A stretch of 40,054 nt of DNA from Phocaeicola coprocola DSM 17136 (lineage in GTDB: Bacteria; Bacteroidota; Bacteroidia; Bacteroidales; Bacteroidaceae), in assembly GCF_000154845.1 (NCBI RefSeq), contig NZ_DS981502.1:1-40054 (forward strand). The letters run 5' to 3'. Shown here one piece after another: positions 10,819 through 19,947 of this stretch. The notes beneath the pieces were generated by a model, which made no database searches, had not been told where the DNA came from, and saw only the letters and a list, made by a program, of their open reading frames with translations. The translations under genes were made by a program, and so were the position numbers. How positions within the stretch are numbered: position 1 is the first letter of the stretch; each line of letters begins with the position of its first letter.

Positions 10819-13806
10819 TTAGAAAGAAAGATTAATACCCATGCTAAATGTTCTAGCTTTAGGATAACTTAAATAATCAACTCCCAATGGAGCAACTCCT
10901 GTACGTGATATTTCCGAATTGACCTCAGGGTCAGCACCAGAATAACCTGTAATAACAAACAGATTTTGTGCAGAAACAAATACTCTGGCATTTGAAATAT
11001 ATAATTTCGGTAAACTAAAATTATATCCCAAAGAAAGATTATCCAAACGCACAAAAGAACCATCTTCAATAAATCGTGAAGAATAAACTTTTGCCTGATC
11101 ACGATTAACACCTGAGGTTACAGCTTCTTTTAATACATTTCTACCAGGAAGATTACTTAAATATGCCAAGTTATTGGCTGTGCAATTATATACATCATTA
11201 CCTATACTTCCTCGGAAATTCAATGATAATGTCCAATTTTTATATTGAAGATTTGTTCCCAATCCAAATGTCAAGTCTGGTTGAGCACACCCAATAACCT
11301 CCGGTTCTCCATCGTTAGCAAATTGCTCTACTCCATCTACTACACCAATGAATCGTTTACCATAAAATGTACCTATCGGTTGTCCTGGCATAATCAATTG
11401 AGCATATGTACCAGATAATCCTTGTCCTTGACACGGCGCAACTTGCATATTATCTCCTGTCCACTGGCCATTAGACAAACTTACCACCTCATTTTTATTA
11501 TGACTTAAATTCAAGTTTGCATCCCAAGCGAAATTTTTTGTACGCATTAAATCAAATGACAAATCTAATTCAATACCTTGATTAGTAACTGTTCCAACAT
11601 TCGCTATTTGTGTAGTAATTAATGAAGGAGAAGGAACTGCTACAGATAAAAGAAGGTCCGTTGTCTTTTTATAATAATAATCTATACTACCTCTAATTTT
11701 TCCATTAAGAAATCCAAAATCAATACCTATATCAGTTTGAGCAGTTTGTTCCCACTTCAAATCAGGATTTGTATATTGTTGAGGTAGTACTATAGTTATC
11801 TTTTCTCCTCCAACTAAATAACCATTGGTACTTGCTCCCAAAGTACTTAAAGAATTATAATTACCTATTTCCTGACTACCTGTGATACCAAAACTAGCAC
11901 GAAGTTTCAAATCAGACATTATATCGTTCTGAAAAAAATCTTCTTGTGAAATACGCCAAGATGCAGCAACAGAAGGAAAGATACCCCATTTATTACCAGA
12001 ACCAAATCGGCTAGATCCATCTCGACGAACTGTTGCTGTCAACAAATATTTATCTGCATAGTTATAATTTATACGTCCATACATAGATATCAAGGTATTA
12101 CTTTCAGCATAACTGCTAACAGATTCAACTGTCTGTGCAGCTGCCAGACTATACCACTTAAAATTATCAGATAAAAATCCATAAGCTTTTGTAGTCTGTC
12201 CTTCGCTATAAAAATATTGCCAAGAATATCCTACCATCGCATCAATATTATGTTTTCCAAAACTTTGATTATATTTTAAAATGGTTTCCAATAGCTTTGA
12301 ATAATCAGATAGTTTCTGCACAGTCACATATCCATTATTACCGTTTCCCAATAAATTACTTTTTGAAATATAAGAATTACGATTTATTGTATTCTTATTA
12401 TATCCTGCATTTACCTGCAAGGTAAAAGGCTTATAGAAATTCCAGTCAGCAGTAAGATTTCCTAAAAATTGACTTGTCGCACGTTCATCCAATAATTCTT
12501 TAGAGAATGAAGCTGGATTTACACGATATGGAGGCACATCATAATAATCACCTTCTTCATTATAAATTGGATAAGTGGGATTGAAAACATAAGCTTCATA
12601 CAGCATACTACTTCCCATTTCACTACCTACAGTATTTGAAACAGGAGCCTGATCTGAATTTGTTTCTCCATAACTAATATTCATATTTAGTTTCAACTTA
12701 TCATTTAATGCTTTATGATTGATATTCATACGAGCATTAGCACTTTTCATGCCTGAACCCTCCATAACACCATTTTGATTACTATAACCAGCAGAAGCAC
12801 GATAGCTAGTATTCTCACTACCACTCATAAAAGAAACATAATGATTTTGGCTAATCGCAGTACGGAAAATAACATCTTGCCAATCCGTATTTTGTCCTTT
12901 ATCATCCAAAGTCAAACCTAATTCAGATACAGTCTTACGATACTCATCACCTGTTAAAACATCCAGCTTTTTTGCAACAGTAGAAACACCTAAATTAAAA
13001 CTATAATCTAGTTGACGCATTCCCGCTTTTCCTTTTTTGGTAGTAATCATAATTACTCCATTAGCACCTCTAGAACCATAAATTGCAGTAGCAGAAGCAT
13101 CTTTCAATATATTTATAGATTCAATGTCATTAGGATTAATATTAGATAGCGGATTTATAGGCTCTTGATCAAAAAAATCAGTAGTGGAGGACCCTATATT
13201 ACTTTGGTTTACTCCGGCAGAAGTTGAAATAGGTACTCCATCAATTACATATAAAGGGTCATTCGAAGCAGTAATAGATGTTCCTCCACGAACACGAATC
13301 GTATTAGAACCTCCAGGTTTACCACTATTCTGGCTGATATTCACACCTGAAAATGCTCCTTGCATTAACTGCTGAGGAGTTAAATCTGTACCTAATTTAA
13401 AATTATCACTAGTAATAGAGGAAACAGAACCTGTTAAATCCGATTTTTTCATTGTACCATATCCTACTACTACAACTTCTTCCAAAGCTTGCATATCATC
13501 TTTTAAAACGATATCTACTACCGACCGATTACTGACCTTTACTTCCTGAGTAGAATATCCTATATAAGAAAATACTAAAACAGAATTACCCGATGGTATT
13601 TCTAAGCTATATTTACCATCTATATCTGTAATGGTTCCTGTTGTAGAAGCATTTTTAATAGTAACATTAACTCCAATCAAGGGTTCATTCTTTGAATCAG
13701 TGACGATTCCAGAAACGGTTCTTTTCTGTGCCATGATATTTTGCACACAAAGTATCATCAGAATAAAACTAACAATACTGAAATGTTTGATTAATTTGTT
13801 TTTCAT
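10819..13806 (-). CDS. SusC/RagA-family TonB-dependent transporter
   Basis: This 995-aa outer-membrane barrel imports oligosaccharides using TonB energy. It has a signal peptide (MKNKLIKHFSIVSFILMILCVQNIMAQ), a carboxypeptidase-like N-terminal extension (about 30-115, VSGIVTDSKNEPLIGVNV), the EEVVVVGYGTMKKSDLTGS segment that opens the plug, the SusC plug signature (ESINILKDASATAIYGSRGA), and a long barrel ending in a C-terminal aromatic (MGINLSF). Length is typical. It is the first gene of the operon. A -7-like TAAATTTG lies at 13841-13834 (minus strand), 27 nt upstream, without a clear -33 box, which fits an activated promoter. A small RNA gene on the same strand ends about 120 nt upstream. 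Confidence 0.96.
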   Translation of the reverse strand: MKNKLIKHFSIVSFILMILCVQNIMAQKRTVSGIVTDSKNEPLIGVNVTIKNASTTGTITDIDGKYSLEIPSGNSVLVFSYIGYSTQEVKVSNRSVVDIVLKDDMQALEEVVVVGYGTMKKSDLTGSVSSITSDNFKLGTDLTPQQLMQGAFSGVNISQNSGKPGGSNTIRVRGGTSITASNDPLYVIDGVPISTSAGVNQSNIGSSTTDFFDQEPINPLSNINPNDIESINILKDASATAIYGSRGANGVIMITTKKGKAGMRQLDYSFNLGVSTVAKKLDVLTGDEYRKTVSELGLTLDDKGQNTDWQDVIFRTAISQNHYVSFMSGSENTSYRASAGYSNQNGVMEGSGMKSANARMNINHKALNDKLKLNMNISYGETNSDQAPVSNTVGSEMGSSMLYEAYVFNPTYPIYNEEGDYYDVPPYRVNPASFSKELLDERATSQFLGNLTADWNFYKPFTLQVNAGYNKNTINRNSYISKSNLLGNGNNGYVTVQKLSDYSKLLETILKYNQSFGKHNIDAMVGYSWQYFYSEGQTTKAYGFLSDNFKWYSLAAAQTVESVSSYAESNTLISMYGRINYNYADKYLLTATVRRDGSSRFGSGNKWGIFPSVAASWRISQEDFFQNDIMSDLKLRASFGITGSQEIGNYNSLSTLGASTNGYLVGGEKITIVLPQQYTNPDLKWEQTAQTDIGIDFGFLNGKIRGSIDYYYKKTTDLLLSVAVPSPSLITTQIANVGTVTNQGIELDLSFDLMRTKNFAWDANLNLSHNKNEVVSLSNGQWTGDNMQVAPCQGQGLSGTYAQLIMPGQPIGTFYGKRFIGVVDGVEQFANDGEPEVIGCAQPDLTFGLGTNLQYKNWTLSLNFRGSIGNDVYNCTANNLAYLSNLPGRNVLKEAVTSGVNRDQAKVYSSRFIEDGSFVRLDNLSLGYNFSLPKLYISNARVFVSAQNLFVITGYSGADPEVNSEISRTGVAPLGVDYLSYPKARTFSMGINLSF

Positions 13807-13928
13807 TGACTTAAGATTTAAAATTCATATGGGCAAATTTATGCTATAAGCAAAATAAGAAAAGGTAAAAACTGACCAAAGAAGTAGAATAAATGATATT
13901 CAGCAAGAATTTCGTAACGTATGGACAT

Positions 13929-13992
13929 GAAAAAAGGAGTACCGCTGTACTCCAACCTTTGTTAACCTTAAATCTAATACTATGAAAAACAC
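13929..13992 (-). ncRNA. Small RNA, copy 1 (upstream of susC)
   Basis: A free-standing RNA of about 62 nt is predicted on the minus strand. It has a full Bacteroides promoter: -33 TTTG (14027-14024), a 19-bp spacer and -7 TATCTTTG (14004-13997). It also has a compact terminator, GGAGTAC-AGCG-GTACTCC (13953-13936), followed by a T-run (13935-13930). No ribosome-binding site or useful frame is seen. The 80 nt from 13931 to 14010 are identical to 19851-19930. From memory it may belong to the paralogous Bacteroides sRNAs reported as FopS; I could not check this. The start point is inferred from the -7 box. Confidence 0.75.
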
Positions 13993-13996
13993 AGTG

Positions 13997-14027
13997 CAAA
14001 GATACGGACTTATAGGAAACTAACAAA
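13997..14027 (-). promoter_or_regulatory. Promoter of small RNA copy 1
   Basis: TTTG (14027-14024) and TATCTTTG (14004-13997) on the minus strand are separated by 19 bp, a near-ideal Bacteroides primary sigma promoter. The same arrangement occurs at copy 2. Confidence 0.8.
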
Positions 14028-14095
14028 AAAAGAGATAAGAAAAATATGCTTTATAACACGTTTTAAGAAAAGCATGAATTTCTCATCTCTTTTTT
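14026..14095 (-). promoter_or_regulatory. Long stem upstream of small RNA copy 1 (terminator of nadA or regulatory element)
   Basis: Arms 14026-14042 and 14079-14095 pair over 17 positions on the minus strand, with one G-U pair. Inside lie ATGCTTT (14046-14052) and AAAGCAT (14069-14075), which can form an inner hairpin. It begins 10 nt after the nadA stop and ends in a T-run on the minus strand that runs into the -33 box, so it may terminate nadA. The loop sequence TATGCTTTATAACAnGTTTTAA is conserved in the second copy although the arms differ. Confidence 0.65.
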
Positions 14096-14105
14096 AACAA
14101 TTTGT

Positions 14106-15098
14106 TTATAATCCAAGCTTTGCAGAAATTTCCAACATTTTCTTAATAGGCCGGATTGCCTTATCGGCGATTTCATTATCAACTATTACTTCAGGCCACT
14201 CATACTTCAATGTATTATACAATTTTTCGAGTGTATTCAAACGCATGAAGTTACATTCATTACATGCACAAGTACTGTCTTCGGGAGGAGCCGGAATAAA
14301 ATTCTTTTCCGGACATTTCTTTCTCATTTCATAAAGAATTCCACTCTCCGTAGCCACTATAAAGTTCTTTTTGTCACTAGCAATAGCATGCTTCAACAAA
14401 CCGGCTGTTGATCCTACCTTATCGGCAAGTTTAGCCACTGCACCTTTACATTCAGGATGCACCAGCACATCCGCATCAGGATATTGCTTTTTCAGTTCGA
14501 TAATTTTCTCAACAGAAAATTTTTCATGTACATGACAAGCACCATCCCAAAGTAACATGTTCCGGTTAGTAATAGAGTTAATATAATTACCCAAATTTTT
14601 ATCAGGACCAAAAATTATTTTTTGTTCCTTTGCAAAACTCTCTACTATCTGCTTGGCATTAGTAGATGTAACCACTACATCAGTCACTGCCTTTACCGCA
14701 GCACTGGTATTGACATACGAAATAACAGTATGATCAGGATGCTCTTTGACAAACTGAGAAAACTTATCAGCTGGACAACTGTCGGCAAGTGAACATCCGG
14801 CATTGAAATCAGGAATCAGAACTTTTTTATCCGGACACAATATTTTAGCAGTTTCTCCCATGAAGTGTACTCCACACATCACAATTATATCTGCATCTGT
14901 TTTAGCAGCCCATTGTGCCAACGCAAGACTGTCTCCAATAAAGTCAGCAATTTCCTGTATTTCGTCAGCCTGGTAGTAGTGCCCCAGAATTACGGCATTC
15001 TTTTCTTTACGCAACTTGTCTATCTCAGCTTTCAGATCAAGCGTCTTATCTACGGGTTCAGTAACATAACCCTTTTTCAACCATTCTTCTTTATTCAT
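14106..15098 (-). CDS. nadA: Quinolinate synthase A
   Basis: This 330-aa cytoplasmic [4Fe-4S] enzyme condenses iminoaspartate with dihydroxyacetone phosphate to quinolinate, the first committed NAD precursor. Family motifs are present: AVILGHYYQADEIQ (about 35-48), MCGVHFMGETAK with Cys75, WDGACHVH with Cys188, and CACNECNFMRLNT with Cys277/279/282. The cluster ligands are probably Cys75, Cys188 and one of the last group. Length and both termini look complete. No nadB or nadC is adjacent, so it is transcribed alone. A -7-like TAACTTTG lies at 15310-15303 on the minus strand, about 200 nt upstream, without a clear -33 box. Confidence 0.96.
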   Translation of the reverse strand: MNKEEWLKKGYVTEPVDKTLDLKAEIDKLRKEKNAVILGHYYQADEIQEIADFIGDSLALAQWAAKTDADIIVMCGVHFMGETAKILCPDKKVLIPDFNAGCSLADSCPADKFSQFVKEHPDHTVISYVNTSAAVKAVTDVVVTSTNAKQIVESFAKEQKIIFGPDKNLGNYINSITNRNMLLWDGACHVHEKFSVEKIIELKKQYPDADVLVHPECKGAVAKLADKVGSTAGLLKHAIASDKKNFIVATESGILYEMRKKCPEKNFIPAPPEDSTCACNECNFMRLNTLEKLYNTLKYEWPEVIVDNEIADKAIRPIKKMLEISAKLGL

Positions 15099-15545
15099 TA
15101 TTAGATTATATTTTTTCTTCTTTTTTTGAAAGAATATATGATAGTTATAATAGCCCGTTAATAGTGTTAGTAAAAAGAATACCGGATTTCTTGCTTTTTA
15201 GGTTATAAATATCCGAGCATGAGATATTAAATAGCCATTAACAAGCTTATGTCTTGATATTACACGATTTACCGCTTCTATTAACTATTTGTTGATATGT
15301 CGCAAAGTTAAAAACTTTCCCCTTATTCACTTCTGATTTTTGGCTAAAAAATATGTTTAAACTTGTGATGAAACTTTCTGTTAAGTTTCTTGGAATGTTT
15401 GTTTTGTGAAAGCTATAATGTTTTCTTCGGATAATACAAGATTTATTTTTCATTTTCTTTGCTTAGGTTTTTTACACCTTTTCCACCGTTTTCAACAAGG
15501 TTATAAATATAGTTTCTATCTTTGTGAACGAATAAAGATTGAATT
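15099..15545. other. Divergent intergenic region between nadA and the methyltransferase
   Basis: About 445 nt hold no convincing gene. Two -7-like elements face outward: TAACTTTG (15310-15303, minus strand) towards nadA and TATCTTTG (15517-15524, plus strand) towards the methyltransferase gene. The latter is 21 nt before its start codon. A 68-codon minus-strand frame (15247-15453) shows no recognisable features. Confidence 0.55.
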
Positions 15546-16088
15546 ATGTCTGAATTGAGAAAACTGAAAATAACTGAAATGAACCGCTTGTCGGTGGAGG
15601 AATTTAAGGAAGCTGAAAAACTTCCATTGGTAGTTGTACTGGATGAAGTTCGTAGCTTGCATAATATAGGTGCTGTATTCCGTACTTCAGATGCTTTTTT
15701 GGTTAATTGTATTTATTTATGTGGCATTACTGCTACACCTCCTCATCCAGAGATGCATAAGACGGCCTTAGGAGCTGAATATACTGTTGATTGGAAATAT
15801 TGTAAACAGACACAAGAAGCTGTAAATGAACTTCATGCAGAGGGATATACTGTACTGGCTATTGAACAGTGTGAAGGGAGCACAATGCTCGATCATCTGG
15901 TTTTAGACCCCAATAAAAAATATGCCATTGTTATGGGAAATGAGGTAAAAGGCGTACAGCAGGAAGTCGTAGATATGTGTGACGGATGTATTGAAATACC
16001 TCAGTACGGTACAAAGCATTCACTGAATGTATCTGTTACTACTGGTATTGTTTTATGGGAGTTTGCCAATAAAATGATGAAAAGATAA
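15546..16088 (+). CDS. SpoU/TrmH-family RNA 2'-O-methyltransferase
   Basis: This 180-aa SPOUT enzyme uses S-adenosylmethionine to methylate the 2'-OH of a tRNA or rRNA nucleotide. The three SpoU motifs are visible: SLHNIGAVFRTSDA (about 38-51, with the catalytic Arg), VMGNEVKGV (about 130-138), and IPQYGTKHSLNVSVTTGIVLWE (about 151-172), which forms the cofactor-binding knot. It is short for the family and lacks an N-terminal substrate-binding domain, so the target cannot be named. It is a single gene bounded by a strong terminator. Confidence 0.9.
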   Translation: MSELRKLKITEMNRLSVEEFKEAEKLPLVVVLDEVRSLHNIGAVFRTSDAFLVNCIYLCGITATPPHPEMHKTALGAEYTVDWKYCKQTQEAVNELHAEGYTVLAIEQCEGSTMLDHLVLDPNKKYAIVMGNEVKGVQQEVVDMCDGCIEIPQYGTKHSLNVSVTTGIVLWEFANKMMKR

Positions 16089-16092
16089 AAAG

Positions 16093-16130
16093 ATACATCC
16101 TGGTTTCAGACAGTTAAAACCAGGATGTAT
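16093..16130. terminator. Terminator between convergent methyltransferase and DUF4294 genes
   Basis: ATACATCCTGGTTT (16093-16106) pairs perfectly with 16117-16130 (14 bp, 10-nt loop), 4 nt after the methyltransferase stop. AT-rich tracts on both sides would let it serve both directions. Confidence 0.8.
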
Positions 16131-16182
16131 TATTGTTGATAAACATATTGATAACTTGTTAATTTATTGATTTACAGCGTTG

Positions 16183-16785
16183 TTATAATTGTCCGTTCTC
16201 AACAAGAGTAACAATTTTTTCTATCATCTTGTCTTCATCATCCGGATGATATTCTTTTTTCAGACTGGCTCCAAACAATGCTGCAAAAGCTTGGTAAAAT
16301 CCAGCTTTGAATGGTCCCATAAATGCTTTTACCAACTGATAAGATGACTGATTACATTCTCTGTTAACCAGTTTTATCAGTAATTTACCTTGTGCGAAGG
16401 TAAGTTTCTTCATTCTGGGGGTATATTGTTCTTTCAGTCCTTTCTCTACCATTTTTATATGACGTGTGCGGGCTTTGTCATTAGGCAAGGTTTGCAAATA
16501 CTCGTAGGTTTCTATAACGGCTCTGTTAATTTCTTTAGCCAGAGGGAGAGTTTTCTTTACGTCCCTTACAAGCTTATAATAATATCGCTCCTGTTTTTTG
16601 CTTTTAAATCTCAGACGTGGGTATACATATATATTTCTCAGCGTTATACAAGGTATAGTATCTCCCTGATATACACAAACGGGAACCATATATCCCTTTG
16701 TTTCCGATTGGGAATGCTTTTGTGCGTTGGCTTTCAGTGCAAAAGCTGTTAGCAGAAATAGTAATATGTATACACTATTTTTCAT
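16183..16785 (-). CDS. DUF4294 secreted protein
   Basis: This protein of about 200 aa belongs to the Bacteroidetes family DUF4294, which has no established function. I chose the ATG at 16785 (MKNSVYILLFLLTAFALKANAQ) because it gives a normal signal peptide directly; an in-frame start at 16803 adds six residues. The mature part has the family's GDTIPCITLRNIYVYPRLRFKSKKQ segment, shown here in part as GDTIPCITLRNIYV, and a basic helical middle (YYYKLVRDVKKTLPLAKEIN). It is probably periplasmic. It is divergent from the helix-hairpin-helix gene starting at 16863, with only about 75 nt between them. Confidence 0.8.
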   Translation of the reverse strand: MKNSVYILLFLLTAFALKANAQKHSQSETKGYMVPVCVYQGDTIPCITLRNIYVYPRLRFKSKKQERYYYKLVRDVKKTLPLAKEINRAVIETYEYLQTLPNDKARTRHIKMVEKGLKEQYTPRMKKLTFAQGKLLIKLVNRECNQSSYQLVKAFMGPFKAGFYQAFAALFGASLKKEYHPDDEDKMIEKIVTLVENGQL

Positions 16786-16862
16786 GAACGCAAAAATACG
16801 CATAATAATGAAGTCATGTCTGATAATACGAATTTTTAACTTATAAAGGTCGTTGAAAAGCT

Positions 16863-18923
16863 GTGAATAGGATGTTGATAAGAGTGTTTATTGTTTGTAT
16901 ATTAGTAAGTTATACTGTCGTTAATCTGCAAGCTCAATCCAATTGGATTGAATGGAAAGAAGATGTTTCTGAAGCAGAGGAAATGAGTGGATGGCAAGAA
17001 CAATACGAATTTTTGAGTGAACTGGCTGAACATCCTTTTAATATTAACACAATAACGAAAGAACAACTGGAGCAACTACCTTTCCTTTCCGATAAAATCA
17101 TAGAAAATATCTTGTATTATATATATAAATATGGTCCCATGGTGAGTAAGAAAGAGTTGTTGGGTATAGAAGGTATGGACTGGCAGACCAGAAGATTTTT
17201 AGAGGACTTTATTTATATTGGAGCGTCTGATAAAGAGGAAGATAAAGTTTATTGGAAAAATGTGTTGAAGTATAATAAACAGGAGTTGTTAACACGTGTG
17301 GATATCCCCTTGTACATGAAATCCGGATATGCTGATCATAGCGAAGAAGTCTTAGAAAAATATCCTAACCGTAAGTATTATGGTAATCCGGTTTATCATA
17401 ACTTACGTTATCGGTTTCAGTATCGAAATCAATTATATATGGGGCTGACTGCTGAAAAAGATGCTGGAGAGCCTTTCTTTTGTAAATACAATAAAAAAGG
17501 ATATGATTTCTATTCTGCTTATTTCTTTTTACAGGACGTAAAGAAGTTGAAGTCGTTGGCGATAGGTAATTATCGGGTAAGTTTTGGGTATGGACTGGTT
17601 ATTAACACAGGAGGGTTTAGTTTTGGTAAGTCAGGTTCATTAGGAACCATGAACCGGTTTGGGCGGGGAATTGCTAAATATACTTCTACGGATGAAAATA
17701 ATTATTTGCAAGGAATCGCTGCTACTTATAAGTTGAAAAAACGTTGGACATTGTCTGCTTTTTACTCATTTCGTAAAAAGGATGCACGAGTAGAAGATAT
17801 GTTTATAAGATCGTTGAAAACAGATGGGTTTCATCGGTTGAAGAAAGATATGGAAAAGAAAAATATGGTAAACAATCAATTGATTGGGAGTAATTTAACA
17901 TATAATGGAAAAACTGTTGAATTGGGTTTAACAGGTGTTTATACAGTTTTCAACAAGGTGTTGAATCCTGATTTACGTCCATATAATTTGTATTATCCTC
18001 GAGGAAAATATTTTTTCAACATAGGAACAAACTACAAATTTTTTCTCCACAAATTTATATTTTCAGGAGAGACAGCTTTCGATAAATCAGGCAAGATTGC
18101 TACATTAAATATGTTGAGTTATTCACCGGCTGTTCATACTAGTTTATTACTTATTAACCGATATTATGACAAGCGTTATCAGGCTATTCACGCAAATGCT
18201 TTCGGAGAAAACTCACAGCTTCAAAATGAAACAGGCGTTTATATAGGGTTGGAATCTAGTTATTTAAGGAAATTGAAAATCTTATGTTATGCCGATTTCT
18301 TTCATTTTTTCTATCGGAGATATCAGGTTGATAGAGATCATACATCCGGTATTGATGGTTTGTTTCAATTAAGTTATTCACCTATTAATTCACTGGTGAT
18401 GTTAATAAAGTATAGTCATAAGAATAAGGCAAAGAATTACACTTCAGACAGTGACGGAAAGTACGTGTTACCTTATATCCGTCAGCGTATACATTATCAA
18501 CTTTCTTATAAACCTTGTGAAATATTCTGGTTAAAAACTGCCGCAGAATATGTGCGTACTTCTTATTATAAGAATATAAACAGTTCGAATGGAGGATTTG
18601 TTAATGGTACACTTGGTGCAAAACTGTCTTTTATTCCTATGCAAATATCATGTAGCGGGGCTTGGTTTCATACACAAAGTTATGATTCCCGTATTTATAT
18701 GTATGAGCCAGGATTGTTATACGCCTTCTCTATGTCCTCTTTTTATGGCAGGGGAAGCCGTTGGGCAGTCAACTTAAAATATAGTTATAAAGATCGGTTT
18801 ATTATTCAGGGGAAATGGGGGATAACTTGTTATAATGACCGTGATAAAATAAGTTCCGGAACTGAAGAAATTCAGGGAAACCGTAAAGCTGATTTACAAT
18901 TACAGTTGAAAGTAAAGTGGTAA
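16863..18923 (+). CDS. Helix-hairpin-helix protein with outer-membrane barrel-like C-terminus
   Basis: This 686-aa exported protein starts with GTG at 16863 (an ATG follows at 16872) and has a signal peptide ending near LQAQ. Residues about 55-125 carry ComEA-like helix-hairpin-helix repeats (NINTITKEQLEQLPFLSDKI and a second GIEGMD unit). The remaining 550 residues are rich in alternating aromatic/polar strands with tight turns (YRFQYRNQLYMGLTAEKDAG, MLIKYSHKNKAK), suggesting an outer-membrane beta-barrel; it ends LQLQLKVKW. Similar proteins are common in Bacteroidetes. A role in DNA uptake or surface binding has been assumed from the HhH motif, but I know of no proof. Confidence 0.8.
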   Translation: MNRMLIRVFIVCILVSYTVVNLQAQSNWIEWKEDVSEAEEMSGWQEQYEFLSELAEHPFNINTITKEQLEQLPFLSDKIIENILYYIYKYGPMVSKKELLGIEGMDWQTRRFLEDFIYIGASDKEEDKVYWKNVLKYNKQELLTRVDIPLYMKSGYADHSEEVLEKYPNRKYYGNPVYHNLRYRFQYRNQLYMGLTAEKDAGEPFFCKYNKKGYDFYSAYFFLQDVKKLKSLAIGNYRVSFGYGLVINTGGFSFGKSGSLGTMNRFGRGIAKYTSTDENNYLQGIAATYKLKKRWTLSAFYSFRKKDARVEDMFIRSLKTDGFHRLKKDMEKKNMVNNQLIGSNLTYNGKTVELGLTGVYTVFNKVLNPDLRPYNLYYPRGKYFFNIGTNYKFFLHKFIFSGETAFDKSGKIATLNMLSYSPAVHTSLLLINRYYDKRYQAIHANAFGENSQLQNETGVYIGLESSYLRKLKILCYADFFHFFYRRYQVDRDHTSGIDGLFQLSYSPINSLVMLIKYSHKNKAKNYTSDSDGKYVLPYIRQRIHYQLSYKPCEIFWLKTAAEYVRTSYYKNINSSNGGFVNGTLGAKLSFIPMQISCSGAWFHTQSYDSRIYMYEPGLLYAFSMSSFYGRGSRWAVNLKYSYKDRFIIQGKWGITCYNDRDKISSGTEEIQGNRKADLQLQLKVKW

Positions 18924-18972
18924 TCGAAATATATTGTGTACTTTTGCTTGTGAACTAAAACTAATATGACTT

Positions 18973-19752
18973 ATGTCAACAGTTATTTATCCTTCTCCTA
19001 TATTTGGTCCCGTGCATAGCCGGCGACTGGGTGTTTCGTTGGGAATAAACTTGCTTCCTGCCGATGGTAAGTTTTGCACATTCGACTGTATCTATTGTGA
19101 ATGCGGATATAATAAAGATCATCGTCCTAAACAGAAACTTCCTACCCGCGAAGAAGTGTGCGAGGCGTTGGAACATCGTTTAATTGATATGCAAGCAAAC
19201 GGTCCTGTTCCTGATGTACTGACATTTGCAGGTAACGGAGAACCTACGGCGCATCCTCATTTTCCAGAAATAATAGATGACACATTAGCATTGCGCGATA
19301 AATATTTCCCTCATGCAAAAGTCAGTGTGCTGAGTAATTCCACCTTTATTCACAAGGAAAAAGTGTTTAATGCACTGAATAAGATAGATAACAACATATT
19401 GAAACTTGATACGGTTGACGCAGAATATATTCAGCGGGTAGACCGTCCGTCGGGAGCTTACGATGTTAATAAGATTGTTGAAACGATGAAAGCTTTTAAA
19501 GGAAAGCTGATCATTCAGACTATGTTTATGAAGGGAAAAACAGACGAAGGTAAAGATGTTGATAATACATCCGATCGTTTTGTACTTCCCTGGATTGAGA
19601 TTGTTAAACAGATTGCTCCCCGTCAGGTAATGATTTACACAATAGACCGTGAAACTCCCGATCAGTCTCTGCAAAAAGCTACACACGAAGAACTGGACCG
19701 TATCGTGGAACTGCTTAAGAAAGCAGGTCTGAATGCTACAGCCTCTTATTGA
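18973..19752 (+). CDS. Radical SAM protein
   Basis: This 259-aa cytoplasmic protein has the radical SAM cluster motif CTFDCIYC (Cys35, Cys39 and Cys42, CxxxCxxC) after an N-terminal segment FGPVHSRRLGVSLGINLLP, as in a widespread small radical SAM family of unknown substrate. A GNGEPTAHP motif (about 88-96) follows, typical of SAM binding. A -7-like TACTTTTG at 18939-18946 in the 49-nt gap after the upstream gene suggests its own promoter. Substrate and reaction are unknown; no neighbouring maturation target is seen. Confidence 0.88.
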   Translation: MSTVIYPSPIFGPVHSRRLGVSLGINLLPADGKFCTFDCIYCECGYNKDHRPKQKLPTREEVCEALEHRLIDMQANGPVPDVLTFAGNGEPTAHPHFPEIIDDTLALRDKYFPHAKVSVLSNSTFIHKEKVFNALNKIDNNILKLDTVDAEYIQRVDRPSGAYDVNKIVETMKAFKGKLIIQTMFMKGKTDEGKDVDNTSDRFVLPWIEIVKQIAPRQVMIYTIDRETPDQSLQKATHEELDRIVELLKKAGLNATASY

Positions 19753-19847
19753 AAAAAGATATAAGTTGTGTTGAAAGAAAGCTATTTCAATGAATAAAGT
19801 TGGAATAGCTTTTTTTTATTTGATAAGCGATTCTTTACAAGAAGGCA

Positions 19848-19912
19848 TAAAAAAAGGAGTACCGCTGTACTCCAACCTTTGTTAACCTTAAATCTAATAC
19901 TATGAAAAACAC
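19848..19912 (-). ncRNA. Small RNA, copy 2 (downstream of sulP)
   Basis: Second copy of the small RNA on the minus strand. -33 CTTG (19947-19944), a 19-bp spacer and -7 TATCTTTG (19924-19917) precede an RNA of about 64 nt ending in the hairpin GGAGTAC-AGCG-GTACTCC (19873-19856) and a 7-T run. Bases 19851-19930 are identical to 13931-14010, covering the whole RNA and its -7 box, while flanks diverge. It begins after the sulP stop on the same strand and runs towards the end of the convergent radical SAM gene. No protein frame is apparent. The exact start is inferred. Confidence 0.75.
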
Positions 19913-19916
19913 AGTG

Positions 19917-19947
19917 CAAAGATACGGACTTTCTGGAAACTAACAAG
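19917..19947 (-). promoter_or_regulatory. Promoter of small RNA copy 2
   Basis: CTTG (19947-19944) and TATCTTTG (19924-19917) on the minus strand, 19 bp apart, mirror copy 1. Confidence 0.75.

Noticed and set aside
13931..14010. Insertion sequence or mobile repeat as the explanation for the 80-nt duplicate
   Set aside because: No transposase, terminal repeats or target duplication; the unit boundaries match promoter and terminator instead.
15247..15453. 68-codon minus-strand frame
   Set aside because: No recognisable features and it overlaps a -7-like element likely serving nadA.
16786..16803. Upstream start adding MRIFAF to the DUF4294 protein
   Set aside because: The internal ATG at 16785 gives a standard signal peptide directly; the added residues look untranslated.
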